Below are positions 18,251 to 26,428 of a DNA stretch of 64,000 bases, one piece after another (position 1 is the first letter of the stretch; each line of letters begins with the position of its first letter). Source of the DNA: Bifidobacterium parmae (GTDB taxonomy: Bacteria; Actinomycetota; Actinomycetes; Actinomycetales; Bifidobacteriaceae); the NCBI RefSeq assembly GCF_002860365.1, contig NZ_NMWT01000003.1, forward strand, positions 152,047 to 216,046. Direction: 5' to 3'. Both the position numbers and the translations under genes were made by a program. The notes beneath the pieces are model-generated. The model was not told where the DNA came from and did no database searches. It saw only the letters and a list, made by a program, of their open reading frames with translations.

Positions 18251-19032
18251 TCACTTTCGGACTTCCGTCACCGTCAGCATACGTTCCACCAAGTCAATCA
18301 TAAGGTCCTTCTCGCCGGGGTCGCTTACCGCGATCAACAACGTGATGGCGGCGAGGTCGTTGTTGGTGACGACCGGTTTTCCTCCATCGCCGAAGGCGTC
18401 GGCGTTCCCATCGAGGAATCCCACGAACGAAGCCGCCGCCATACGCTTGTTGCCATCGGCGAACGGATGATCCTTCACCATGAAATACAGCAGATGGGCG
18501 GCCTCATCCTGGGATTCGGCGCGAGAGCGTGCGCATCGTAGTCACGGAGCATATTCAACCCGGGCAGGTAACTCGACACCACATCGGCGATGCCGGAGGC
18601 AAGCCGGTCTTCACTGCGGGCCAGCACCTTGACGACCTTCTCCAGCTGGTTCAGGCGTCGCTCGTTGACGGCGTATCCCTCCATTAGATATTGCCGCAAC
18701 ACGCCGGTGGCCCACCGGCGGAAACTGGTGGCGCGCCGTGAATTGACCCTGTATCCCACCGAAATAACCATGTCCAGGTTGTACACATTCACTGTGCGTC
18801 TGACCCGACGGGTCCCCTCGACACGAACCTGTTCCATTTTGGAACAAGTTGACCCATCAAGCTCGCCATCAGAGAGAGTATTGGACACGTGTTTTCCTAT
18901 GGCTTGACTTTTCGTGCCGAATAGTTCCGCCATCTGTGCCTGGGTCAGCCACACGGTATCACCTTGCACGTTGACCTCAAGCTGCACCGAGCCGTCATCG
19001 GATCGGTAGAGTTCGATGTCCCTGCTCGTCAT
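18251..19032 (-). pseudogene. rhuM-family gene with internal deletion and frameshift
   Basis: The N-terminal part reads MTSRDIELYRSDDGS, GDTVWLTQAQMAELFGTK, YNLDMVISVGYRVNSRRA and FRRWATGVLRQYLMEGYAVN, the standard RhuM opening. After LRDYDAHAL, the segment that normally leads to the Fic-like half (roughly 60-70 residues) is absent. The frame then shifts: the continuation EAAHLLYFMVKDHPFADGNKR is in another frame, ending ALTLLIAVSDPGEKDLM-like sequence. The HPFADGNKR loop is the Fic-type motif. RhuM proteins, named from a Salmonella pathogenicity island gene, are common in accessory regions with no settled function. This copy is broken in two ways and should be inactive as a full protein. Confidence 0.8.
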
Positions 19033-19217
19033 CGTTCGCTCCAATCATTCCGCGCCCATTGAAGGGCCGCCATCCATCGATTACGAACGAGTCTACGAAT
19101 CGGCCCGGTGACCGGAACATGTATACCGGTTTTGATTCCCCCACCGGCGTGTCGCCATACGGCGAACCGTGCCCGGACGGTGTGAACCGCCGAGACACGG
19201 CCGCCTCGCGCCCGCGG

Positions 19218-20282
19218 TCACGCGCCTTGGAAGGAGAAATGCCAGTTGCCGGTGGCGACGGCGACGCCGAGCGCGATGAACGGGATCACGAAGCAGATCG
19301 CGCAGAACACCGCGTCGATCGGATGCAGACGCGAGACGCGCGCCGCCGAGCGCGGGCCTTCGCCGCCGAAGCCGCGCGCCTCCATCGCGGTGGCGAGCTT
19401 CGTGGCGCGCCGGATCGACAGGACCAGCAGACCGAACGCCTGCGAGAACGCGCGTTGGATCGCGTTGCCGTCGCCGAGCCCGCGCGAGCGGCGCGACAAT
19501 CCCAACGCGCGCCAATCATCCTGCAGCAGCGTGAACATGCGCATGCCGGCGAGACCGCCGTACACGAACCGGGGCGAGAGATGCAGGATCTGCACGAGGC
19601 CGTCGGCCAGGTCGGTCGGGTCGAGGCCGAGCGCGAGCACCACGCCGGGGATGGCGATGGCGAGCACGCGCAGGAACGTGGCGCACGCGAGGTATACGGA
19701 GCCTTCGGACACGACGATCCATCCGGCGGTCAACAGGATCTCGCCGGACGTGCGTCCGTAGAGCAGCACGGAGATGAAGCCGCCGACCGCGGCGATCCAC
19801 ACCGGCCACGTGCTGCGGCAGATGCGGATCGGGTTCACGCCGCCGATCCACAGCAGCGCGACCTCGAGCCCAAGCGCCACGGACGCGGAGACCACGTCGA
19901 GGCTCACGAACATCGGGATGCACAGGAGCAGCGCGCCGATGATGCGCGTCACCGGGTTCACCTTCGCGATGAACCACGAGGGCGACGCGGGCCGCGCCGG
20001 CTCCCTGCGCGCGCTCGGCGACGTGACGATGACGTGGTCGACCACCCTCCGGCGCTCCGCGCCACCTCCCGCCAGCGGGAGGGAAACAGGAACCCGACAA
20101 TCGTCCCCACCCGTCGACGGGAAGGAAGCAGGAACCCTGCAATCGTCCCCACCCGCCAGCGGGAGGGAAACAGGAACCCGACAATCGTCCCCGCCCGTCG
20201 GCGGGAGGGAAGCAGGAACCGGACAATCGTTTCCGCCCGTCGGCGGGAGGGAAGTAGCGGACGTGCTTGAATCGTTTCCCAT
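19218..20282 (-). CDS. ykoC: ECF transporter T component (YkoC-like) with repeat-derived N-terminus
   Basis: 354 residues. The membrane core starts near residue 105 (FIAKVNPVTRIIGALLLCIPMF) with about five hydrophobic segments. The cytoplasmic coupling region includes SPRFVYGGLAGMRMF and ATAMEARGFGG, the Ala-Arg-Gly motif that contacts the ATPases. GGGGAG lies five bases before the ATG, which follows the ykoD stop by one base, so this start is well supported. It places about 70 residues of 14-residue repeats (LPLAGGDDCRVPVS-type), encoded by tandem hairpin-repeat DNA, at the N-terminus. Such an extension is abnormal for EcfT. If translation starts later, the core itself is unaffected. Confidence 0.85.
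   Translation of the reverse strand: MGNDSSTSATSLPPTGGNDCPVPASLPPTGGDDCRVPVSLPLAGGDDCRVPASFPSTGGDDCRVPVSLPLAGGGAERRRVVDHVIVTSPSARREPARPASPSWFIAKVNPVTRIIGALLLCIPMFVSLDVVSASVALGLEVALLWIGGVNPIRICRSTWPVWIAAVGGFISVLLYGRTSGEILLTAGWIVVSEGSVYLACATFLRVLAIAIPGVVLALGLDPTDLADGLVQILHLSPRFVYGGLAGMRMFTLLQDDWRALGLSRRSRGLGDGNAIQRAFSQAFGLLVLSIRRATKLATAMEARGFGGEGPRSAARVSRLHPIDAVFCAICFVIPFIALGVAVATGNWHFSFQGA
20041..20258. repeat. Bipartite hairpin repeat, copy C, amplified as 42-bp tandem units inside ykoC
   Basis: The head ACCACCCTCC and small hairpin GGCGCTCCGCGCC are followed by CTCCCGCCAGCGGGAG. After that the unit recurs: the anchors GGAAACAGG/GGAAGCAGG/GGAAGTAG start at 20082, 20124, 20166, 20208 and 20250, exactly 42 bp apart. 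Because 42 is a multiple of three, the array stays in frame in ykoC and encodes 14-residue repeats. Confidence 0.9.
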
Positions 20283-20283
20283 A

Positions 20284-21828
20284 TCACTCCCCTGCGAATC
20301 CGAACATGATGCGGCGTGCGTCGAGCGCCTTGACGAGCGCCTCGTCGTGCGTGACGATGATGACCGCGGACCCTTGGTCGCGCACCTTGGCGATGAGGTC
20401 GACCATCTCGGTCCACGTGGTGAAGTCCTGACCGAAGGTCGGTTCGTCCATGACGAGGATCTTCGGCGCGCCGGCCAGCATGGAGGCGACGGACAGGCGC
20501 CGCTTCTCGCCGCCGGACAGCGTGTACGGGTTGGCTTTGGCGAACCGCGAGAGGTTCATCCGTTCGAGCATCGCGTCGGCGATCGCGTATGCGCGCGTCT
20601 CGTCGGCGCCCATCGACTTCGGGCCGATGGCGACCTCGTCGCGCACGAGCGCCGCGGCGAACTGGTGTTCCGGCTCCTGGAAGACCATGCCGATGCGGCC
20701 GAGCAGTTCGCGGCTCCTCCACTTGTCCGGCTCGTCGCCGCGCGCGCCTTCGGCGATGTCGGCGCGCACGCGCACATGCCCGGCGAGCGGTTTCAGCAGT
20801 CCGGCGAGCGTCAGGGCGAGCGTGGATTTGCCGGCGCCGTTCGGCCCCATCAGGGCCGTCACCTCGCCGGCGAAGAATGCAAGGTCGATGTGCTCGCCGA
20901 GCGGGAATCCACGGCCGAAGCTCAGGTCCTCGGTGACGAGCGCGGGTTCGCGGCAGTCGTCACGCATTCCGGCGACCGCGTCCGTCTCTCCGACGGCATC
21001 GGCCGTTCCGGCCGCGTCGCCGTCCGCGCGTGCGCGCGCCGGCGCGCGGTCCGGGATCGCGCGTCCCGGCACCCATGCGCCGCCTTGCGCGAGCAGGTCG
21101 CCATACTCGCCGAACACCTCGCCCGGTTTTCCATCGGCGATGACGCCGCCCACGTGCGAATCCGGGTCGGGATGGCCGATGACGATGACACGGTCGATCA
21201 GGTCCATCCACACGTCGATGTGGTGTTCGACGACGACCATGGTCTGCCCGGTGCGCTCGAGCACGTCGCGCACCGCGTCGTGCACTTCGCGCACGCCTTC
21301 CGGGTCGAGGTTGGCGGTCGGCTCGTCGAGCAGCAGGAGTCCCGGCTGCATGGCGAGCACGCCGGCGAGCGCGAGGCGCTGCCGCTGCCCGCCGGACAGG
21401 TGACGCGTGGACCGGTCGAGGTCGATGTCCTTCAATCCGACCAGGTCGAGCGATTCGCGCACGCGCCGCCAGGTCTCGTCGCGCGGGACGGCGAGGTTCT
21501 CGCAGCCGAAGGCCGCGTCGTCGCCCACGCGTTCGAGGATGATCTGCGAATCCGGGTCCTGCAGCACGAGGCCGGCCTTGCCGCGGGCGATGCCGGCCTC
21601 GACGCCGTCGATGGTGAGCGAGCCTTCCTGCTCGCCCTCGTCGGATCCGCCGAGCACGCCGGCCAGTCCGGCCATGAGCGTGCTTTTGCCCGCCCCGGAG
21701 GCGCCAAGGAGCAGCACGTGCTCCCCGGGACGGATGTCGAAGTCAAGCCCGCGCAGGGCGAAGTCCTTGCGCGTGGCGTGACGCCATCCCCAATCCTTCG
21801 CCTCGACGCGGGCGGGCGTGATGCGCAT
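20284..21828 (-). CDS. ykoD: ECF transporter dual ATPase (YkoD-like)
   Basis: 514 residues with two fused ABC ATPase domains. Domain 1: Walker A GASGAGKST, signature LSGGQRQR, Walker B LLLLDEP. Domain 2: Walker A GPNGAGKST, signature LSGGEKRR, Walker B ILVMDEP. All catalytic motifs are intact in both. A poorly conserved alanine-rich linker (about residues 255-295) joins them. The ATG overlaps the ykoE stop by one base. It energises the YkoE/YkoC membrane pair. Confidence 0.93.
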   Translation of the reverse strand: MRITPARVEAKDWGWRHATRKDFALRGLDFDIRPGEHVLLLGASGAGKSTLMAGLAGVLGGSDEGEQEGSLTIDGVEAGIARGKAGLVLQDPDSQIILERVGDDAAFGCENLAVPRDETWRRVRESLDLVGLKDIDLDRSTRHLSGGQRQRLALAGVLAMQPGLLLLDEPTANLDPEGVREVHDAVRDVLERTGQTMVVVEHHIDVWMDLIDRVIVIGHPDPDSHVGGVIADGKPGEVFGEYGDLLAQGGAWVPGRAIPDRAPARARADGDAAGTADAVGETDAVAGMRDDCREPALVTEDLSFGRGFPLGEHIDLAFFAGEVTALMGPNGAGKSTLALTLAGLLKPLAGHVRVRADIAEGARGDEPDKWRSRELLGRIGMVFQEPEHQFAAALVRDEVAIGPKSMGADETRAYAIADAMLERMNLSRFAKANPYTLSGGEKRRLSVASMLAGAPKILVMDEPTFGQDFTTWTEMVDLIAKVRDQGSAVIIVTHDEALVKALDARRIMFGFAGE

Positions 21829-22427
21829 CAGACGCGAGCCTCGGCGCGGCCGGAGGCGAAGCGGTCGAGCACGCCGGTGGCGGCGATCGCCTTGTGCAGC
21901 GCCCACATGAGCGCGCCGGCGATGATGACGCCGGAGATGATGGAGCCGACGAGGTACCAGCTGACGCGCATCGCGTTCCAGCCGGGGTTGGTCATCCAGT
22001 AGTAGGCCCAGCAGGCGACGCCGGCGAGCGCGCCGGACAGGATGGTGGTGCCGATGTTCCACTGCTTCCACGCGAAGATCGCGAAGGCGATCTCGGCGGC
22101 GAGGCCCTGCATGATGCCGACGATGAGCGAGCCGCCGACGCCCCACTGGTTGCCGAGCGTGAGCTCGAGGAACGCGGCGAGGGTCTCGGCGAAGAGGGCG
22201 GCGCCCGGCTTGCGCACGATGATGGCGGCGAGCGGACCGGCGAACAGCCAGAATCCGTTGAGCAGGCCTTCGAAGCCGGGGGTGACGGCTTCGAACAGGG
22301 CGAGCGGGGCGGCGCAGACGACGTCCCAGCCCCAGAAGATGACGCCGGATGCGACGGCGATGATGGCGGCGACGACGATGTCGACGACGCGCCACTTGTA
22401 GTTGGTCTTGGCGACGGTTTCGGCCAT
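21828..22427 (-). CDS. ykoE: ECF transporter substrate-binding S component, YkoE family (probably hydroxymethylpyrimidine/thiamine)
   Basis: 199 residues and very hydrophobic, with about six membrane segments beginning VVDIVVAAIIAVASGVIFW. It contains the family stretches GFWLFAGPLAAIIVRKPGAA, LGNQWGVGGSLIVGIMQG and AEIAFAIFAWKQWN. The chosen ATG (MAETVAKTN) has AAAGG upstream; the longer frame runs into the riboswitch and is not used. A TPP riboswitch directly upstream points to thiamine or its pyrimidine precursor, the substrate proposed for YkoEDC systems. It is the first gene of ykoE-D-C. Confidence 0.92.
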   Translation of the reverse strand: MAETVAKTNYKWRVVDIVVAAIIAVASGVIFWGWDVVCAAPLALFEAVTPGFEGLLNGFWLFAGPLAAIIVRKPGAALFAETLAAFLELTLGNQWGVGGSLIVGIMQGLAAEIAFAIFAWKQWNIGTTILSGALAGVACWAYYWMTNPGWNAMRVSWYLVGSIISGVIIAGALMWALHKAIAATGVLDRFASGRAEARV

Positions 22428-22467
22428 GGTGATGTGCCTTTCTCTCTTGCTTCCTTCGAAGGCACGG

Positions 22468-22574
22468 GTGGAGGACGTTCCGTGGTCGGCATTGCCCGTC
22501 CACGTTCCATCGGTCGGGACCCGTTGCGGTCCCCTCTCAGCCGCCTTCACGCGGCTCCCGTGTCAGCCCTCCAC
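22468..22574 (-). ncRNA. TPP riboswitch (THI element)
   Basis: Read on the minus strand, the conserved CTGAGA (22535-22540) is followed by GGGACC/GGTCCC pairing, then CCGATGGAACGTGG and GGCAATGCC. The closing stem P1 is perfect: GTGGAGG (22568-22574) pairs with CCTCCAC (22468-22474). It starts about 30 bp after the peptidase stop and ends about 40 bp before ykoE. It should shut off ykoEDC when thiamine pyrophosphate is abundant. Confidence 0.88.
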
Positions 22575-22604
22575 GATAAACGACCGAACCGACTTGCGCA
22601 AGAC

Positions 22605-23972
22605 TTATCTGCCGAGCTTGTCGAGCAGGAGGGCTTCGGTGATGACGTTGTTCTTGAGGCCGGACAGCGAGATGGACTCGTTGGGGCTGTGCGCGTTGGC
22701 CTTCGGATCCTCCGGGCCGGTGACGAGCACCTGCGCCGAGGGGAAGATGCGCTGCAGTTCGGGGATGAACGGGATGGACCCGCCTTCGCCCTTGTTGATC
22801 GGGGCGACGCCGAACGCCTCCTCCATCGCCTCGAGCGCGTCCTTGGTGGCGACCGCGTCCGGGTCCATGCCCCAGCCCATGCCGTTCTCCAGCTTGGCCA
22901 CCTCGACCTCGGCGCCGAACGGCGCGTGGGTTTCGAGGTACGCGGCGAGCGCGGCCTGCGCCTCTTCGGGACGCTGGTTCGGCGCGGTGCGCAGGGACAG
23001 GCGGAAGCGGGTCTCGGGGCTGATCACGTTGAACGAGCCGTCGACCGGGTGCGCGTCGAAGCCGATGACGGTCAGGCTCGGCTTGGTCCACAGGCGGGAG
23101 GCGAGCGAGCCGGTGCCGGCGAGCGTGTAGGAGTCGACGACGCCGGCGTCGGCGCGCACGGATGCCTCGTCGAGGTCGCGCTGGAGGCCGCCGATCGGCT
23201 CCTCGGCGGCGACGCCGGGCACGGCGAGGTCGCCGTTCGCGTCGTACAGGGAGGCGATGAGCATCGCGGCGAGCGTGTTCGAGTCGAGGATCGGGCCGCC
23301 GTACTGTCCGGAGTGGACCGGGTGCTTCAATCCGCGCACGGTCACGTCGACGCAGGTGTTGCCCCTGAGCGAGGTGGTCAGGGACGGGATGTCCGCCGAC
23401 CAGTTGCCGGAGTCGGCGACGATGATCACGTCGGATTCGAACTCGGCCTGGTGCGCCTCGATGAACGGGATGAAGCTCGGGGAGCCCATCTCCTCCTCGC
23501 CTTCGATGAACACCTTGACGTTGACCTTGAGATCGTCCCCGAGCGCCTTCAACGCGCCGGAGTGGATGGCGATGCCGCCGCCGTCGTCCGCCGAGCCGCG
23601 GCCGTAGAGGCGGCCGTCGATCTCGGTGCCGACGAACGGGTCGGTGTTCCACGCGGACGCGTCCGGCACGGGCTGCACGTCGTGGTGCGCGTAGAGAAGC
23701 ACGGTGGGCGCGGATTCGTCGACGATGCGGGAGCCGATGACCTCCCATGCGCCGGGCGTGCCGTCCGGGTTCGCGGACTGGACGACCTTCGCGTCGACGC
23801 CGACCTCGCGCAGCTGTTCGGCGACGAATTCGGCGGACCGCCTCATATGCTCGCCGGTGATGCCCTCCGCGGACACGGACTTCAGTGCGATCTTGCGGTT
23901 GAGGACGTCGACGATGCGCGTCCAGTCGGATTCCACGCGGGCGCGGACCTCGTCCACGGTGAGCTGGGCCAT
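22605..23972 (-). CDS. M20-family dipeptidase / metallopeptidase
   Basis: 455 residues, zinc-dependent and cytoplasmic. Metal-ligand motifs are YAHHDVQPVPD (His), GRGSADDGGGI (bridging Asp) and EGEEEMGSP (catalytic Glu followed by Glu ligand). The lid domain is inserted at about residues 210-330, and a final metal His lies near NAHSPNESI. The layout matches the bacterial carnosinase-like/dipeptidase branch of M20 rather than ArgE or DapE, although assignments in this family are loose. AAGGAG lies six bases before the ATG. It stands upstream of ykoE on the same strand but is separated by the riboswitch. Confidence 0.92.
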   Translation of the reverse strand: MAQLTVDEVRARVESDWTRIVDVLNRKIALKSVSAEGITGEHMRRSAEFVAEQLREVGVDAKVVQSANPDGTPGAWEVIGSRIVDESAPTVLLYAHHDVQPVPDASAWNTDPFVGTEIDGRLYGRGSADDGGGIAIHSGALKALGDDLKVNVKVFIEGEEEMGSPSFIPFIEAHQAEFESDVIIVADSGNWSADIPSLTTSLRGNTCVDVTVRGLKHPVHSGQYGGPILDSNTLAAMLIASLYDANGDLAVPGVAAEEPIGGLQRDLDEASVRADAGVVDSYTLAGTGSLASRLWTKPSLTVIGFDAHPVDGSFNVISPETRFRLSLRTAPNQRPEEAQAALAAYLETHAPFGAEVEVAKLENGMGWGMDPDAVATKDALEAMEEAFGVAPINKGEGGSIPFIPELQRIFPSAQVLVTGPEDPKANAHSPNESISLSGLKNNVITEALLLDKLGR

Positions 23973-24028
23973 GTATTCTCCTTATATATAGTGCGTTCCT
24001 GCACTCCGAACGCGTCTAGACGTCACCG

Positions 24029-24034
24029 TAACCT
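24029..24034 (+). promoter_or_regulatory. -10 box of a probable leaderless transcript
   Basis: TAACCT, 6 bp before the DUF3043 ATG, with no Shine-Dalgarno sequence. Confidence 0.4.
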
Positions 24035-24040
24035 GCAAGC

Positions 24041-24667
24041 ATGACATGGAACCCGTTGAAGAAGGAATCCGCGCAGGAGCCGGTCGAGGAAGCGGCCGAA
24101 CAGCCTGCGAAGCCGGTGAAGAAGGACCGTACGAAGAACGCGCCCACCCCGAAGATGAAGCAGGCGCAGGCCGCCGGCGTGCGTCCGCTGGTGCCGACCG
24201 ACCGCAAGGCGAGCGCGAAGGCCGCGAAGGCGAAGATGCGCGAGCGTGAGAACGCCGAATACGAGGCGATGCAGAAGGGCGACATCAACCACATGCCGAA
24301 GGCGGAGCGTCTGCCGTGGCGCATCTACATCCGCGACTACGTGGACGCCCGTTTCAACATCGGCGAGTTCTTCATCCCGGTCGCGTTCATCATCCTCATC
24401 GGCTCGATGATCATCACCTCGGTCGCGCAGAACCAGACCGCCTCGATGATCATGATGCTGCTCATGTACGTGTATCTGGCGGCCGTGGTCATCGACGTGT
24501 GGCTCATGTGGCGCAAGCTCAAGAAGAAGCTCGTCGCCAAGTACGGCGAGCGCGCCGTGGCGAAGGGCTCGCGTTCCGCGTCCTATGCGTGGAGCCGCGC
24601 CATCCAGATGCGCCGCTGGAGGCTTCCGAAGCCGCGTGAGAAGAAGCGCGGCCACTTCCCGGAGTGA
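24041..24667 (+). CDS. DUF3043 membrane protein
   Basis: 208 residues. The charged, Lys/Glu-rich N-terminus (1-100) carries KAERLPWRIYIRDYVDARFNIGEFFIP, the signature region of DUF3043. It is followed by two membrane segments (IPVAFIILIGSMIITSV and MMLLMYVYLAAVVIDVW) and a basic C-terminus (KKKRGHFPE-like). It is found across actinobacteria with no known function. The gene is divergent from the M20 peptidase. Confidence 0.88.
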   Translation: MTWNPLKKESAQEPVEEAAEQPAKPVKKDRTKNAPTPKMKQAQAAGVRPLVPTDRKASAKAAKAKMRERENAEYEAMQKGDINHMPKAERLPWRIYIRDYVDARFNIGEFFIPVAFIILIGSMIITSVAQNQTASMIMMLLMYVYLAAVVIDVWLMWRKLKKKLVAKYGERAVAKGSRSASYAWSRAIQMRRWRLPKPREKKRGHFPE

Positions 24668-24739
24668 TGCGGGGAGCCATCGTTGGAAACGACTGAGGGG
24701 TAGATGGGCGATCGGCCTGTCTGCCCCTCATTGTGTTGT

Positions 24740-24784
24740 CTACCCCTCAGTCAGCTTCGCTGACAGCTCCCCTGCAAGGGGAGC
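24740..24784 (+). repeat. Bipartite hairpin repeat, copy D
   Basis: CTACCCCTCAGTCAGC head, GTCAGCTTCGCTGAC hairpin and GCTCCCCTGCAAGGGGAGC hairpin. A reversed head fragment lies about 40 bp before it. It fills the gap between the DUF3043 gene and the flavoprotein gene. Single copy. Confidence 0.7.
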
Positions 24785-24799
24785 CGAAAGGCGTGTGTC

Positions 24800-24805
24800 T
24801 ATCAT
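24800..24805 (+). promoter_or_regulatory. -10 box of a probable leaderless transcript
   Basis: TATCAT, 7 bp before the ATG of MTEQFD. It supports that ATG over the one three codons earlier, which overlaps the box. Confidence 0.45.
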
Positions 24806-24812
24806 GGGCACC

Positions 24813-26312
24813 ATGACTGAACAATTTGACATCGCGATCATCGGCGCGGGGCCCGGAGGCTATGCGGCGGCGCTGCGCGCGGCGGAACTCGGCAGGTCCG
24901 TCGCCCTCATCGAACGGGACGCGACGCTCGGCGGCACGTGCCTCAACCGCGGGTGCATCCCGTCGAAGGCGCTCATCACCGCCACGCACACCATCGACAC
25001 CGTGCACCGTGCGGCCGAGCTCGGCGTGCAGGCGCACGTGGACGGCATCGACTACGGCACGCTGCGCGACTACCGCAGGCACGTGGTCGAGACGATGACC
25101 GGGGGCCTCGCCGCCCTGCTCGCGCATCGCGGCGTCACCGTGTTCCACGGCGCGGCCACGGATCTGCGCGAGATCGCCGGAACCGCCGACGCCGAGACCG
25201 GCGCGAACCTCGCCGTGACCGTCACCGGGAATCCGGTCGAACGCTTCCGCAAAGCCCAGGCCGCCGAACCGTTGGACGCGAGCGTCGTCATCGAGGCGGG
25301 CGACGTGATCCTCGCGACCGGCGCCGAACCGCGCCCGCTGCCGGGCATCCCGTTCGCCGGCGCGCTCATCGACTCCACGCAGGCGCTGGAACTCGACGAG
25401 TTCCCCGCCTCCGCCGTGATCGTCGGCGCGGGTGCGGTCGCCGTCGAATTCGCGTCGATGTGGAACGCGGCCGGCGTGGACGTGACGCTCCTCATCCGCA
25501 AGGACCGCGTCCTGTCCGGCTGGAACCGGCGCACCGCCGCGACCCTGACGCGCGAGCTGACGCGTCAGGGCGTGAAGGTCGTCAAGGGCACCGCCGTCAC
25601 ACGCGTCGATACCGGCGCGAACCTCGGCGCGACCGTCCACTACACGCGCGACGGCGGCGACGAGCAACAGGTGTGGGGCGAGATCGTGCTCGCCGCGATC
25701 GGACGCGACCCGAACACCCGGTTCGACTGGCTCGCGCGCGCCGGCGTCACGCTCGACGACCACGGCTACGTCGCGTGCGACGCGCTCGGACGCACGCACG
25801 CGCCGCACGTGTGGGCGGTGGGCGACATCGTCGCCGGACACGCGCTCGCGCACCGCGCGTTCGAACAGGGCGTGACGGTCGCCGAGTCGATCGCCAGACT
25901 CGACCCGAAGCCGGTGGACGAGACCACCGTGCCGCAGATCGTGTTCTCCCACCCGGAGGCGGCGTGCGTGGGCCTGACCGGCCAGGAGGCGACCGCCGAC
26001 CCGAATCTCAACGACGTCAAGGAGACCGCGTACCCGATGCTCGGCAACGCGCGCATGCTGATGAGCGGCGTCGGCGGCGCGATGACGGTCGTCAGCGGCG
26101 AACGCGCGGACCGTCCGGACGTGCCGGTCGTGCTCGGCGTGCACATCGTCGCGCCCGTCGCCTCGGACCTGATCGCCGAGGCGGAGCAGCTCGTCGGCAA
26201 CCGGGTGCCGCTCGCCGAGGCGGCGCGGCTCATCCACCCGCACCCCACGTTCAGCGAGACGCTCGGCGAGGCGCTGCTCAAGGCGGACGGGCGCCCGCTG
26301 CACACGCGCTGA
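24813..26312 (+). CDS. Dihydrolipoamide dehydrogenase-like flavoprotein
   Basis: 499 residues, class I pyridine nucleotide-disulfide oxidoreductase. FAD motif IAIIGAGPGGYAAALRAAELG; redox-active disulfide GGTCLNRGCIPSK; NAD motif AVIVGAGAVAVEFASMWN; second FAD motif HVWAVGDIVAGHALAHRA; C-terminal active-site pair in IHPHPTFSETLGEAL. All catalytic residues of the lpd family are present. No 2-oxoacid dehydrogenase or glycine-cleavage genes are nearby, so the partner (lipoyl protein or other disulfide) is unknown. Codon use is markedly high-GC. The gene stands alone. Confidence 0.88.
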   Translation: MTEQFDIAIIGAGPGGYAAALRAAELGRSVALIERDATLGGTCLNRGCIPSKALITATHTIDTVHRAAELGVQAHVDGIDYGTLRDYRRHVVETMTGGLAALLAHRGVTVFHGAATDLREIAGTADAETGANLAVTVTGNPVERFRKAQAAEPLDASVVIEAGDVILATGAEPRPLPGIPFAGALIDSTQALELDEFPASAVIVGAGAVAVEFASMWNAAGVDVTLLIRKDRVLSGWNRRTAATLTRELTRQGVKVVKGTAVTRVDTGANLGATVHYTRDGGDEQQVWGEIVLAAIGRDPNTRFDWLARAGVTLDDHGYVACDALGRTHAPHVWAVGDIVAGHALAHRAFEQGVTVAESIARLDPKPVDETTVPQIVFSHPEAACVGLTGQEATADPNLNDVKETAYPMLGNARMLMSGVGGAMTVVSGERADRPDVPVVLGVHIVAPVASDLIAEAEQLVGNRVPLAEAARLIHPHPTFSETLGEALLKADGRPLHTR

Positions 26313-26428
26313 CCACGCACCGGCCGCGCACCGACCACACGCCCCGGGAGCACGCCACGCCCCCGGGGCACGCATGCTGGTAGAATCAACGGCCAGTATG
26401 CGCAAATCCGACTCCAAGCGAGGGAAGA

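Noticed and set aside
14133-19032. Prophage or integrative element
   Set aside because: The region is accessory and lower in GC, but there is no integrase, no tRNA target, no attachment repeats and no phage structural gene.
20041-20258. CRISPR-like array of 42-bp units
   Set aside because: The units are near-identical over their whole length, so there are no unique spacers, and no cas gene is present. It is a plain tandem repeat of a hairpin element.
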